A DNA stretch of 46,762 bases from an uncultured bacterium. Its GTDB lineage: Bacteria > Cyanobacteriota > Vampirovibrionia > Gastranaerophilales > Gastranaerophilaceae. Location of the stretch: the NCBI GenBank assembly GCA_949292175.1, contig CASEYJ010000010.1:1-46762 (forward strand), written 5' to 3'. The notes beneath the pieces are model-generated. The model was given only the letters and a program-made list of their open reading frames with translations, did no database searches and was not told the DNA's origin. Below, in pieces: positions 1 to 8,304 of this stretch. The position numbers were made by a program, and so were the translations under genes. How positions within the stretch are numbered: position 1 is the stretch's first letter; each line of letters opens with the position of its first letter.

Positions 1-1
1 A

Positions 2-241
2 AAAGAGGCTCTCCATGCCAGAAAAATAGCAGGGGTAAAACTCGGCAGACCAAAGGGTAAGGGTAAATCCAAACTGGATGAACACAGAGAAGATATTTTA
101 AAGTTATTATCTTTAAAAGTTCCTAAGACGATGATTGCTAGACAGTTTAATACATCTGTCGGGAATCTCAATAATTTTCTTAACCGTATAAAAGTTGTTA
201 ATGATTGCTCCAATGCTCGCAGTATTTTATACAAGTCCTAA
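2..241 (+). CDS. Serine site-specific recombinase (resolvase/invertase), C-terminal part only
   Basis: An open frame enters from the left edge and stops at 239-241. It reads like the end of a resolvase/invertase: a basic linker with 'GVKLGRPKGKGKSKLD' followed by a Hin-type helix-turn-helix ('DILKLLSLKVPKTMIARQF'). The catalytic serine domain lies outside the window. Such enzymes invert, excise or integrate DNA by cutting at short paired sites. Its last five codons overlap the end of hsdR on the other strand, so the two genes converge. The neighbourhood suggests it either brought in or rearranges the restriction locus; that is inference. The family assignment is firm, the specific role is not. 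Confidence 0.82.
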   Translation, partial: KEALHARKIAGVKLGRPKGKGKSKLDEHREDILKLLSLKVPKTMIARQFNTSVGNLNNFLNRIKVVNDCSNARSILYKS

Positions 242-3200
242 ATATTTCTCAAAGAACTTACTTAATTTCTCAACAATCGTCTTTTTCTTAGTCTGTCGAT
301 TATTGCCGGTAGCTCCAAACAATGGCATTGGCGGAAGTATTTTGTCAATAGCCGTGCCGGAGGTTCTTAATTCACCGTCACGGAATGAATTATCAATAAA
401 CTTTCTTGTTTCAGCAGGTTTCAAATTTTCTTCATTCATAATTGCAGTTAAATCAGCTTCCTTTTGCTCATTGACAAACTTACTCCAATCATCTTCCACT
501 TTTGTTGATGTGTTGATTGTCTCAATGAAACTTTCGATAAGTTCTTTTTTGCTTCTTAGCTGTGTACTTGCGCTAATCGCTTTGTTAATATCTACAAGAA
601 TTTCTTTATCCTCACAATTTCCGGCATGGTATTTTGAAACCAGAATAAGTATATAATCAATATTAACTTCAACCTGTTTTACAAGCTCAAGCTCAAATAC
701 TATATCGTCATTAATATTTTCTTTTTCAGCAGTTCCAACACGTCTCCATTTGTTATACAAATCAAGGTAATTGCTCTGATGGTCTTGCAGGTCTCTATCG
801 GAAATAATTGATTTACCTTCAAATTCATCAAACGATGTCAGAATATTTCGCATCTTTAAAATTGCACCAAACAGGCTGATGAAATCTTTTTCATTCTGTT
901 CCCCGACAATAGGAGTTCCCAGCGGAAATTTTTCGTTTAATTCCGCAATCAATTCGACATAACCTTTATGATGTTTGCCTTTTTCATCATCATAACCGTT
1001 ATAATATTCACCAAAGGTTCTTAACAATACTATACTTCCGGCATTTTTATCCCCAAACAGTGCAATGGCTTCTTTTGTTCGTTCTTCCAAATCTCTAAAA
1101 CATACAATATTTCCATATGTTTTGATTGAATTAAGAATTCGGTTTGTTCTTGAAAAGGCTTGAATAAGTCCGTGATACTTCAAATTTTTATCAACCCATA
1201 AGGTGTTTAAAGTTGTTGCATCAAAGCCGGTTAAGAACATATTGACAACGATTAAAAGGTCAATTTCTCTGTTTTTCATTCTTAAAGAGACATCTTTATA
1301 GTAGTTCTGGAACTTATCTGATGAAGTATCGTAATTTGTGCTGAACATTTTATTGTAATCTTCAATAGCCTTATCCAGAAAATCTCTTGAAGACTCGTCA
1401 AGATTGCTTGTATCTTCCGGATTTTCTTCTAATAGAATTCCGTCTTCCGTGTCTTCATTTACCCCAAAACTGTAAATTGTTGCAACTCTAATTTGTTTGC
1501 CGTCTTTCATCTGATTCTGGAACTCTTCGTAATAAGCTTTTGCCATATCAACGGAAGCAACTGCAAATATTGAGTTGAAGCCCGTTAATCTTACACGGTT
1601 TTTAATTTCTTTAACTTTATTGCGCAGTTTGTCAGAAGCAATGTCTTGAATGTTTGTAAGTTTATTAAATTCGTAGGCTCTTGCATCTCGTCTGGTTTTC
1701 TGGTCAAAATGTTCAAGAATGTATTTTGTAACTTCTTTAATCCTCTCCGGTGCAAGCATTGCTCTTTCTCTGTCAATTGCAGAAATATCTTTGTCTTGAA
1801 CATTTTCTTTCATCTTCATTGTATTAACGTAATCAATTCTGAACGGCAGGACATTTCCGTCATTTATGGCATCAACGATTGTATAAGTATGAAGAGGAAG
1901 AACTTTATTTCCGTCCTTGTCAGGCTCACCGCCAAAGACTTGCGGAGTAGTTTTCTGGATTAATTTACCGCTCTTATCCTTTTTGTTACCAGATGTTGCA
2001 TTAACGGCAAAGATAGGAGTACCGGTAAAGCCGAACAGATGATATTTTTTGAATGCTCCAACAATTTGTGAGTGCATATCCCCAAACTGAGAACGGTGGC
2101 ATTCGTCAAATATAATTACAACGTGCTTGTTAAAAACTTCATGACCTTTGTTCTTGTCAATAAATATACCGAGTTTTTGAATAGTTGTAATAATAATTTT
2201 AGCGTTATTGTTTTCCAACTGCTTTTTTAATATAGCGGTTGAAGTGTTGCTGTTTGCTGCTCCTTTTTCAAATCGGTCATATTCTTTCATTGTCTGATAA
2301 TCTAAGTCTTTTCTATCAACAACAAAGAGAACTTTATCAATATATGGAAGATTGCAGGCAAGTTGTGCAGTCTTGAAGGATGTCAGCGTTTTACCGGAGC
2401 CTGTTGTATGCCAGATATACCCTCCGCCTTCTATTGTGCCGTATTTTTTGTAATTATTCGCAATGCCAATTCTTGTCAGAATTCTCTCACACGCTGAAAT
2501 CTGATAAGGTCGCATAACAAGCAGCATATTTTCTGATGTGAATACGCAATACTTTGTCAGAATGTTCAGAATTGTATGCTTTGCAAAGAAAGTTTTTGTA
2601 AAATCTACAAGGTCAGGAATAATCTTATTGTTACCGTCCGCCCAGTATGAAGTGAATTCAAAACTGTTACTTGTCTGCTTTGTCTTGTTACGTTTAGGAT
2701 TGTTTAATTCTTTAATATGGCTGTTTCTGGTTGTGTTAGAGTAATATTTTGTGTTAGTGCCGTTTGAGATTACGAATATTTGAACATACTCATATAATCC
2801 GGAACCTGCCCAGAAACTGTCTCTCTGGTAGCGGTTAATCTGATTAAAAGCTTCTTTAAGTTCTACACCTCTGCGTTTAAGTTCAATATGAACAAGGGGG
2901 AAGCCATTTACTAAAACAGTTACATCATATCTGGTTTCATGGTTTCCGTCTTTTTCTTCATACTGATTAATTACCTGAAGCTTGTTGTTGTGGATATTCT
3001 TCTTATCCAATAAATAGATATTTTTGAGCTGTCCGTCATCGCATCTGAACTCTTGAACATAGTCAACCTGAATCTTTTTAGTCTTTTCTACAATACCGTC
3101 ATTAGAACTTGCAATTCTTTCTTTGTAGAACCTGTTCCATTCGCTGTCGAGAAAAGAGAAATTATTTAATCGTTCTAATTGTAAGCGTAGATTTTTAATC

Positions 3201-3376
3201 AACTCGGCTTCATTGTTTATCTTAATATATTCATAACCAAGCGTTGTTAATAGCCTGATAAATTCGTTTTCCAATTCAGCTTCGCTTTGATAAGCAGTTG
3301 CTCGTTTTTCGTCAGGAATATATTCTGAAACAACTGTGCTTTGGTTTGTGCTGGCAACTATGTTATATGTACTCAC
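227..3376 (-). CDS. hsdR: Type I restriction enzyme, endonuclease/translocase subunit HsdR
   Basis: Motor and nuclease subunit of a type I restriction-modification complex; it pumps DNA with ATP and cleaves far from the recognition site. The 1049-residue length fits type IC HsdR. Visible parts: an N-terminal PD-(D/E)xK nuclease with Asp151, Glu165 and Lys167 ('ETRYDVTVL', 'HIELKRRG'), a superfamily 2 helicase with Walker A 'TTGSGKT' (about 324-330), 'DECHRS' (about 424) and 'FGFTGTP', then a long helical C terminus that in the family docks to HsdM. The start is GTG, sharing one base with the hsdS stop TAG, with AAGGAG upstream, so translation is coupled to hsdS. The gene appears intact. Confidence 0.96.
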   Translation of the reverse strand: MSTYNIVASTNQSTVVSEYIPDEKRATAYQSEAELENEFIRLLTTLGYEYIKINNEAELIKNLRLQLERLNNFSFLDSEWNRFYKERIASSNDGIVEKTKKIQVDYVQEFRCDDGQLKNIYLLDKKNIHNNKLQVINQYEEKDGNHETRYDVTVLVNGFPLVHIELKRRGVELKEAFNQINRYQRDSFWAGSGLYEYVQIFVISNGTNTKYYSNTTRNSHIKELNNPKRNKTKQTSNSFEFTSYWADGNNKIIPDLVDFTKTFFAKHTILNILTKYCVFTSENMLLVMRPYQISACERILTRIGIANNYKKYGTIEGGGYIWHTTGSGKTLTSFKTAQLACNLPYIDKVLFVVDRKDLDYQTMKEYDRFEKGAANSNTSTAILKKQLENNNAKIIITTIQKLGIFIDKNKGHEVFNKHVVIIFDECHRSQFGDMHSQIVGAFKKYHLFGFTGTPIFAVNATSGNKKDKSGKLIQKTTPQVFGGEPDKDGNKVLPLHTYTIVDAINDGNVLPFRIDYVNTMKMKENVQDKDISAIDRERAMLAPERIKEVTKYILEHFDQKTRRDARAYEFNKLTNIQDIASDKLRNKVKEIKNRVRLTGFNSIFAVASVDMAKAYYEEFQNQMKDGKQIRVATIYSFGVNEDTEDGILLEENPEDTSNLDESSRDFLDKAIEDYNKMFSTNYDTSSDKFQNYYKDVSLRMKNREIDLLIVVNMFLTGFDATTLNTLWVDKNLKYHGLIQAFSRTNRILNSIKTYGNIVCFRDLEERTKEAIALFGDKNAGSIVLLRTFGEYYNGYDDEKGKHHKGYVELIAELNEKFPLGTPIVGEQNEKDFISLFGAILKMRNILTSFDEFEGKSIISDRDLQDHQSNYLDLYNKWRRVGTAEKENINDDIVFELELVKQVEVNIDYILILVSKYHAGNCEDKEILVDINKAISASTQLRSKKELIESFIETINTSTKVEDDWSKFVNEQKEADLTAIMNEENLKPAETRKFIDNSFRDGELRTSGTAIDKILPPMPLFGATGNNRQTKKKTIVEKLSKFFEKYLGLV

Positions 3377-4593
3377 TAATTCTTTTTCTCCTTGAATGTT
3401 AATAGTTTATCACGATAATACTCATATTGCTTCTTTCTTGCTTCGATTTCAGCAGGAAGCCCCTCTGAAATGTCATTGCATAACCTGTCAAATCTGTCCA
3501 GAATATCCACAATGCGTTGCTGCTTATTTAATGGAATTATTGGTACCTTTATTTTTGATAACTTAGGTCCTGTTGTAGTTGCACGTGTTGTAAATGAAGC
3601 ATATCTGATAATTATATTTCTTACTTTAGGAGTTGAAAAGTAGTAAGCACAAAATTTGGGAAGCAATAAATCCGTGATAGGTCTTGCTCGCAAAACAAAA
3701 CCACTGAAAACACAACAAGGAATATCTTCTATTAATGTACTTGACATTCCTATATCTTCTTTTGTTTCAGAAGTTCTTGTAAAGAATACATCCCCTTTTT
3801 TTGCACTGTAACGAATAATTTCCTCTTCTGATACTTCTACTAAACCTTTAAATGAATTTTTTGCTAGCCAACGTTGATTATAAACATCTGTAAAATTAAT
3901 AATAGGATAGCCCTTCCCAAAAGCAGCCTTTTCTTTATTTAACCCATTCTTTATTTCAAATAGTTCAGCAACCGTCTTCCATTCAACATCATCAGCAAAG
4001 GTTAATAACTCATCTCTATAATACTCATACTGTTTTTTTCTGGCTGTAAGCTCTGCTGTAAGCTCTGCTGTAAGCTCTGCTGTAAGCTCTGTGAAATTGT
4101 CCAGTATCCGGACAATTTCACACTGTACCTCCATAGGAGGTACAGGAATTTCAAAATCCTCTGTAACAGATAATGATATTTGCGGCATAGCACCCATCCC
4201 AATAGATGAATTCCTAAAGTATTCAACTTCATTTTTAAGCACATAGTACAAAAATTTTACGAAAGTCTTATTTTCATGAGTATATGCCCACATTTCATTC
4301 TTGAAAGTAAAAGGTTTATCATAGTAAACAAAATCAATTATACCTCTGGATTGAACAAGAACTGAAGGAACTTTTACAATATTGGCATTGGGAATATCAC
4401 TTTCATTAGCATCTATTACGGTTTTTCCACCAGCATAAATACGGACTTTGCCATTAGCATTAGCTATCTCTTTCATTTTTCCTGCTGTAATTGGTGTTCC
4501 TCGTAATCTTGTGAATATATCTTTAATTCTTCTATACTCAACCCCGTCAGGACATAATGTTTTAAGTAATCTATTTATTTTACTACTCACCAT
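3376..4593 (-). CDS. hsdS: Type I restriction-modification specificity subunit HsdS
   Basis: DNA-recognition subunit that directs both methylation and cleavage. The 405 residues show the usual layout: target-recognition domain 1 (about 15-155), a central helical spacer (about 156-200), domain 2 (about 203-360) and a C-terminal helix. The helices carry the same sequence twice ('ARKKQYEYYRDELLTF' and 'ARKKQYEYYRDKLLTF'). The spacer contains TEL-TAEL-TAEL-TAEL-TA at residues 168-184, encoded by four perfect 12-bp repeats, as in EcoR124I/EcoDXXI. The start overlaps the end of the upstream gene; GGAGG lies just before ATG 4593, and GTG at 4590 would have better spacing. Target sequence cannot be predicted by eye. 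Confidence 0.95.
   Translation of the reverse strand: MVSSKINRLLKTLCPDGVEYRRIKDIFTRLRGTPITAGKMKEIANANGKVRIYAGGKTVIDANESDIPNANIVKVPSVLVQSRGIIDFVYYDKPFTFKNEMWAYTHENKTFVKFLYYVLKNEVEYFRNSSIGMGAMPQISLSVTEDFEIPVPPMEVQCEIVRILDNFTELTAELTAELTAELTARKKQYEYYRDELLTFADDVEWKTVAELFEIKNGLNKEKAAFGKGYPIINFTDVYNQRWLAKNSFKGLVEVSEEEIIRYSAKKGDVFFTRTSETKEDIGMSSTLIEDIPCCVFSGFVLRARPITDLLLPKFCAYYFSTPKVRNIIIRYASFTTRATTTGPKLSKIKVPIIPLNKQQRIVDILDRFDRLCNDISEGLPAEIEARKKQYEYYRDKLLTFKEKKN
3398..3442 (-). repeat. Direct repeat copy A in hsdS (C-terminal conserved helix)
   Basis: About 45 bp encoding 'ARKKQYEYYRDKLLTF'. It matches 4001-4044 in the same orientation with scattered mismatches. The two copies bracket the second target-recognition domain, so recombination between them would delete or swap that domain. 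Confidence 0.75.
4001..4044 (-). repeat. Direct repeat copy B in hsdS (central conserved helix)
   Basis: About 44 bp encoding 'ARKKQYEYYRDELLTF', the partner of 3398-3442. Internal repeats of this kind are normal for HsdS and reflect its pseudo-twofold symmetry. Confidence 0.75.
4043..4090 (-). repeat. Tandem 12-bp repeat (x4) encoding TAEL in hsdS
   Basis: Four perfect back-to-back copies of GCTGTAAGCTCT on the + strand, in frame with hsdS on the minus strand. In EcoR124I, two versus three such repeats lengthen the spacer helix and change the target from a 6-base to a 7-base gap. A perfect in-frame tandem is prone to slippage or unequal crossing-over without loss of function. Confidence 0.95.
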
Positions 4594-5398
4594 TGCCTCC
4601 AGTGTTCCAGTTTAAAGCATCAAGAGCACTTGTAATCTCTTGATTTTTCCTTATTTTATCAATTATACCTGTTACCAAAATTTTAAGGGGAGAATATTTT
4701 TCTAACGATGTTTTCTCGTCACAATTTCCATGAATACATTCACTTAAATCACTAAATAACCTATATCGATTTTCTGAAAACTCTATTGGTACAATATGAC
4801 ATTTTTCATCAACCTCTTTTAATAAATCTTTAAATCGTTTTCTTTTATTATTTCTATCCAGAAGACTTATTCTAACTTCGTTTGCTACATTTCTAACGAC
4901 TTGTTCAAGAACAATTCTTAAATATACAATAGCACCTGCCCCAAGTCCATTTCTATACGACTCTTCTGCTTTATCAATTAGTTCCGAAAATGCATCATAA
5001 GAATTATTGAGTATTATATCAGCGGGAAGCTTTCGCCCTCTCTTAATAATTCTTAGATATGGAGCACTGTCATATACATAACTTTTGCGGTTTTGCTCAT
5101 CTTCATTAGAAAGTTTACTTTCTATAAGGAACCACATAGGCAATAATGTATTACACCCCGAACAACGTAAAACGCAGTCTATACTTATATGGTTCTTGTC
5201 AACGCCAACACAATATAAAGTCTCATCAGATATAAAAGTTCTTGTATCACTACAGTTTTTGCAAAAAAAGTTTAAAATAACCTTACCCACATCTAGTTTT
5301 CTTTGTTTACCTGTAGCTAAAGGTCTATTTTCAAGAAAGCCCTCTACTTGTACATATTCATTATTTATATCTCTTGATAGTAACTCAGCTAACCTCAT
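4583..5398 (-). CDS. Zinc-ribbon protein with DUF4145-like domain, inside the restriction operon
   Basis: A 271-residue protein of unknown function. It has a four-cysteine zinc-binding region (Cys46-x2-Cys49 and Cys79-x2-Cys82) and a C-terminal helical region ('YRNGLGAGAIVYLRIVLEQVV', then 'ECIHGNCDE') that resembles the DUF4145 family, which often sits beside restriction systems and is thought to be HEPN-like. I chose ATG 5398 because a GAGGA sequence lies just upstream and the start overlaps the preceding stop by a few bases; an upstream in-frame extension lies inside the RhuM-family gene. It overlaps hsdS by 11 bases. A role in modulating restriction or in defence is inference from position. 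Confidence 0.75.
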   Translation of the reverse strand: MRLAELLSRDINNEYVQVEGFLENRPLATGKQRKLDVGKVILNFFCKNCSDTRTFISDETLYCVGVDKNHISIDCVLRCSGCNTLLPMWFLIESKLSNEDEQNRKSYVYDSAPYLRIIKRGRKLPADIILNNSYDAFSELIDKAEESYRNGLGAGAIVYLRIVLEQVVRNVANEVRISLLDRNNKRKRFKDLLKEVDEKCHIVPIEFSENRYRLFSDLSECIHGNCDEKTSLEKYSPLKILVTGIIDKIRKNQEITSALDALNWNTGGNGE

Positions 5399-6446
5399 TA
5401 TTATCCTCGCATTGACTTTTTTGCTCAAGTTCCAAGAACCTGTCAAAATCACTTACATAGAGTTTATCCTGTATAATTCTGTATTTTTCAAATTCTGATT
5501 CTGCATGGAGTTTTGCAATTTCTGCTGAAATCTTACCCGCATCTTGCAACACGTCATAATCCATAAACGTTAAAAAACTATTTAACTTTTCACTCCAGTC
5601 CTTCATTGTCATCGGGATGTTACGTTCCGCTTGAATTTCCGCATAATCTAAGTAAGACGAAACCAGTCTTTCCAATTGTCTTAATTCTTTTTCCTGCAAG
5701 TAATTCTTTGCAACTGTTACATCGTATTTTTGTATCTTACCGTCAGGATATGCATCCCAGCTGGTAAGCCCCATGTGTTCTTTGTTTGCATCTGCTCTTT
5801 CAACAATAAGTTCAGCAGCAGTATGTCCATGTACACTGTGATGAAGTTTATTCTGAACAGATGCAAAGAATGTTTTTGTTGTAGTTGCTTTAGGGTCGTA
5901 GTCTATTGCAGTTGCATAAATGTCAGTAACTTTCTGATAGAATCGTCTTTCTGACATCCTGATTTCACGTATCTTTTGTAATTGCTTTTCAAAATAGTCT
6001 TTTGTAAGGATTGAACCACCATTTTTAAGGCGTTCCTCATCCATTACCCAGCCCTGTATTGTATAATTCTTAACAACAGCGTTTGCCCATTTTCTGAATT
6101 GCACAGCTTTATCATTATTAACTTTAAATCCGACAGCAATTATCATCTGCAAGTTATAATGTTTAACTTCTCTTGAAACCTCTCTATTGCCTTCGTTTTG
6201 AACTATCCGAAAATTCCGGATAGTTGAATCTTCATCAAGCTCATTATCTTTAAAAATCTTTTGAATGTGGTCATTAATCGTTCTGACATCAACATCATAC
6301 AGTACGGACATCATTTTTTGAGTGAGCCAGATATTTTCATCTTCGTATCGCATTTCAATACTGTTAGCGTTATCACCAACAGCAGAAACATAGGTGAGGT
6401 ATTCAGCAGCTGAACTTCTTATTGTGATTTCATTCTTCTTTGCCAT
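5385..6446 (-). CDS. RhuM-family protein (virulence_RhuM), inside the restriction operon
   Basis: A 353-residue protein of the RhuM family, first named from a Salmonella pathogenicity island; its biochemical function is not established. Diagnostic stretches are 'IWLTQKMMSVLYDVDVRTIN' followed by 'IQKIFKDNEL', then 'HYNLQMIIAVGFKVNNDKA' and 'FRKWANAVVKNYTI', typical of the family's N-terminal half, which looks like a KilA/Bro-type DNA-binding module. The C-terminal half is helical. Its ATG shares one base with the hsdM stop, and its end overlaps the next gene, so the five genes form one coupled operon. RhuM genes are commonly found next to type I systems. Confidence 0.88.
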   Translation of the reverse strand: MAKKNEITIRSSAAEYLTYVSAVGDNANSIEMRYEDENIWLTQKMMSVLYDVDVRTINDHIQKIFKDNELDEDSTIRNFRIVQNEGNREVSREVKHYNLQMIIAVGFKVNNDKAVQFRKWANAVVKNYTIQGWVMDEERLKNGGSILTKDYFEKQLQKIREIRMSERRFYQKVTDIYATAIDYDPKATTTKTFFASVQNKLHHSVHGHTAAELIVERADANKEHMGLTSWDAYPDGKIQKYDVTVAKNYLQEKELRQLERLVSSYLDYAEIQAERNIPMTMKDWSEKLNSFLTFMDYDVLQDAGKISAEIAKLHAESEFEKYRIIQDKLYVSDFDRFLELEQKSQCEDNNEVS

Positions 6447-8008
6447 TATGTACCTACCTCAATTTCTGAAATAATTTTATCTATTTCGGCTCTTAATATG
6501 TTTTCTCTTGCAACAATTTCTGCAATATTCTTGTTGAGTTCAACAATATCAATAACTTCTCTTGTATCTTCCTGCTCTACATAGGTGCTTACGGATAAAT
6601 TGTAATCCTGTGCTTCAATGTCCGAATTTGCAACAAGTTTGGACACATATTCGACATCTTTTCTGTCAGTGAAGAGCTTAAGTATATTTTCAATGTTTTC
6701 TTCAGAAAGTTTATTGTTATTAGTAACTTTTACACATTCTTTCGTTGCATCTATAAACAGTGTTGAATTGTCTGCCTTACTTTTCTTTAGAACCATGATA
6801 CAGGTAGCAATTGATGTTCCGTAAAACAGATTGTCAGGAAGTTGAATCACACAATCGACAAAGTTATTGTCAATCAAATATTTACGAATTTTTTGCTCTG
6901 CCCCGCCTCTATACATTATTCCGGGGAAACATACTATCGCAGCAGTTCCATCAGTTGCAAGCCAGCTTAAAGAGTGCATTATAAATGCCATATCAGCTTT
7001 TGACTTAGGAGCTAAAACCCCGGCAGGAGCAAACCTCTCATCATTTATTAACAGCGGATTATAATCCCCTTCCCACTTAATTGAATAAGGCGGATTAGAA
7101 ACAATAGCTTCAAAAGGTTCATCATCCCAGTGCATAGGATTTGTCAGCGTATCACCGTGAGCAATATCGAATTTATCAAATTCAATATCGTGCAAGAACA
7201 TATTAATTCTGCACAGGTTATAAGTTGAAATATTTATCTCCTGCCCAAAGAAACCGTTTCTGACATTTTCCTTGCCTAAAATCTTAGCAAATTTTAACAA
7301 CAATGAACCGGAACCGCACGCAGGGTCATAAACTTTATTTACAGAGGTTTTGCCTACTAAGGTTATTTTGGTAAGCAGTTCAGAAACTTCTTGAGGAGTA
7401 AAAAATTCCCCTCCAGATTTTCCAGCCCCGCTGGCATACATTCCCATTAAGTATTCGTAAGCATCTCCGAATGCGTCAATGGTATTATCTTTGTAACTCA
7501 ACTTCATTTCTGCAATACCGTTGAGCAATTTAACAAGCCTTTTATTTCGTTCTGCAACTGTACCGCCGAGTTTATTACTATTAACATCTAAATCATCAAA
7601 CAAACCTTTAAAGTCAGGCTCACTTGCTGTGCCAATAGCAGAATTTTCAATGTTTTTAAAGATAGTATCCAGTGTAACATTTAAGTTGTCATCTTTATCG
7701 GCTCTCTTTAATACATTCCAGAATAAATCATTAGGTTTAATAAAGAATCCCTTTGTATTTATTAGAAAATCTCTTGCAGTTGCTGCCTCTTCATCTGGCA
7801 ACTCAGCATAATTAAAACCAGTGTCTCCAGCTTCATGTTGGACTTTATCAATATAATTAGCAATGTTTTCCGAAACGTATCTGTAAAACATCATTCCAAG
7901 CACATATTGCTTGAAATCCCATCCATCAACGCTTCCCCTTAAATCATTAGCTATATTCCATATAGAACGGTGCAATTCAGCACGTTCTTGCTCTTTCTTA
8001 TTATCCAA
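6446..8008 (-). CDS. hsdM: Type I DNA methyltransferase subunit HsdM (N6-adenine)
   Basis: Methylation subunit that, with HsdS, adds a methyl group from S-adenosylmethionine to adenine N6 and protects host DNA. The 520-residue length is normal. The N-terminal helical HsdM domain is followed by the methyltransferase core with motif I 'DPACGSGSLL' (about 228) and catalytic 'NPPY' (about 305). I place the start at TTG 8008: AGGAGAGG lies 10 bases upstream, and the only upstream ATG (8062) lies before the -10 box at 8039-8044, so it would not be transcribed. First gene of the five-gene operon. Confidence 0.93.
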   Translation of the reverse strand: MDNKKEQERAELHRSIWNIANDLRGSVDGWDFKQYVLGMMFYRYVSENIANYIDKVQHEAGDTGFNYAELPDEEAATARDFLINTKGFFIKPNDLFWNVLKRADKDDNLNVTLDTIFKNIENSAIGTASEPDFKGLFDDLDVNSNKLGGTVAERNKRLVKLLNGIAEMKLSYKDNTIDAFGDAYEYLMGMYASGAGKSGGEFFTPQEVSELLTKITLVGKTSVNKVYDPACGSGSLLLKFAKILGKENVRNGFFGQEINISTYNLCRINMFLHDIEFDKFDIAHGDTLTNPMHWDDEPFEAIVSNPPYSIKWEGDYNPLLINDERFAPAGVLAPKSKADMAFIMHSLSWLATDGTAAIVCFPGIMYRGGAEQKIRKYLIDNNFVDCVIQLPDNLFYGTSIATCIMVLKKSKADNSTLFIDATKECVKVTNNNKLSEENIENILKLFTDRKDVEYVSKLVANSDIEAQDYNLSVSTYVEQEDTREVIDIVELNKNIAEIVARENILRAEIDKIISEIEVGT

Positions 8009-8038
8009 TCTCTTCAAACCTCTCCTATAGCATTTTTT

Positions 8039-8047
8039 ATTATAGCA
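8039..8047 (-). promoter_or_regulatory. Extended -10 promoter of the hsdM operon
   Basis: On the minus strand the sequence reads TGCTATAAT, a perfect -10 box with the TGn extension. It predicts transcription from about 8032 and a leader of about 24 bases with AGGAGAGG before the TTG start. No convincing -35 is seen. The rest of 8048-8304 shows no gene. Confidence 0.7.
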
Positions 8048-8304
8048 AAGACAAGCCCTCAAGTCTAATATGTAAAGGCTTTACGTATATACACATGTAC
8101 AGGACATTTGAGCCTTCGTTCTTCTTAACAATTCATCTATGCAATTGCAACTGCCATGCCGGAATTATACATAAAATTTCAAGGCAAAAAAGAGATAAAA
8201 TTTTAAATCTGCTATATTGATGATATGCCTTAAAGTACTGATATTAAAGAAAGATAAGTTGATAACAAGTAGGTGTATAATAATTTTTATTCATACAATT
8301 GATA

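Noticed and set aside
195..656. Plus-strand frame opposite the end of hsdR
   Set aside because: Antisense shadow of an intact conserved gene, with no homology or ribosome site.
8009..8062. ATG 8062 as the hsdM start
   Set aside because: It lies upstream of the -10 box at 8039-8044; TTG 8008 has the ribosome site.
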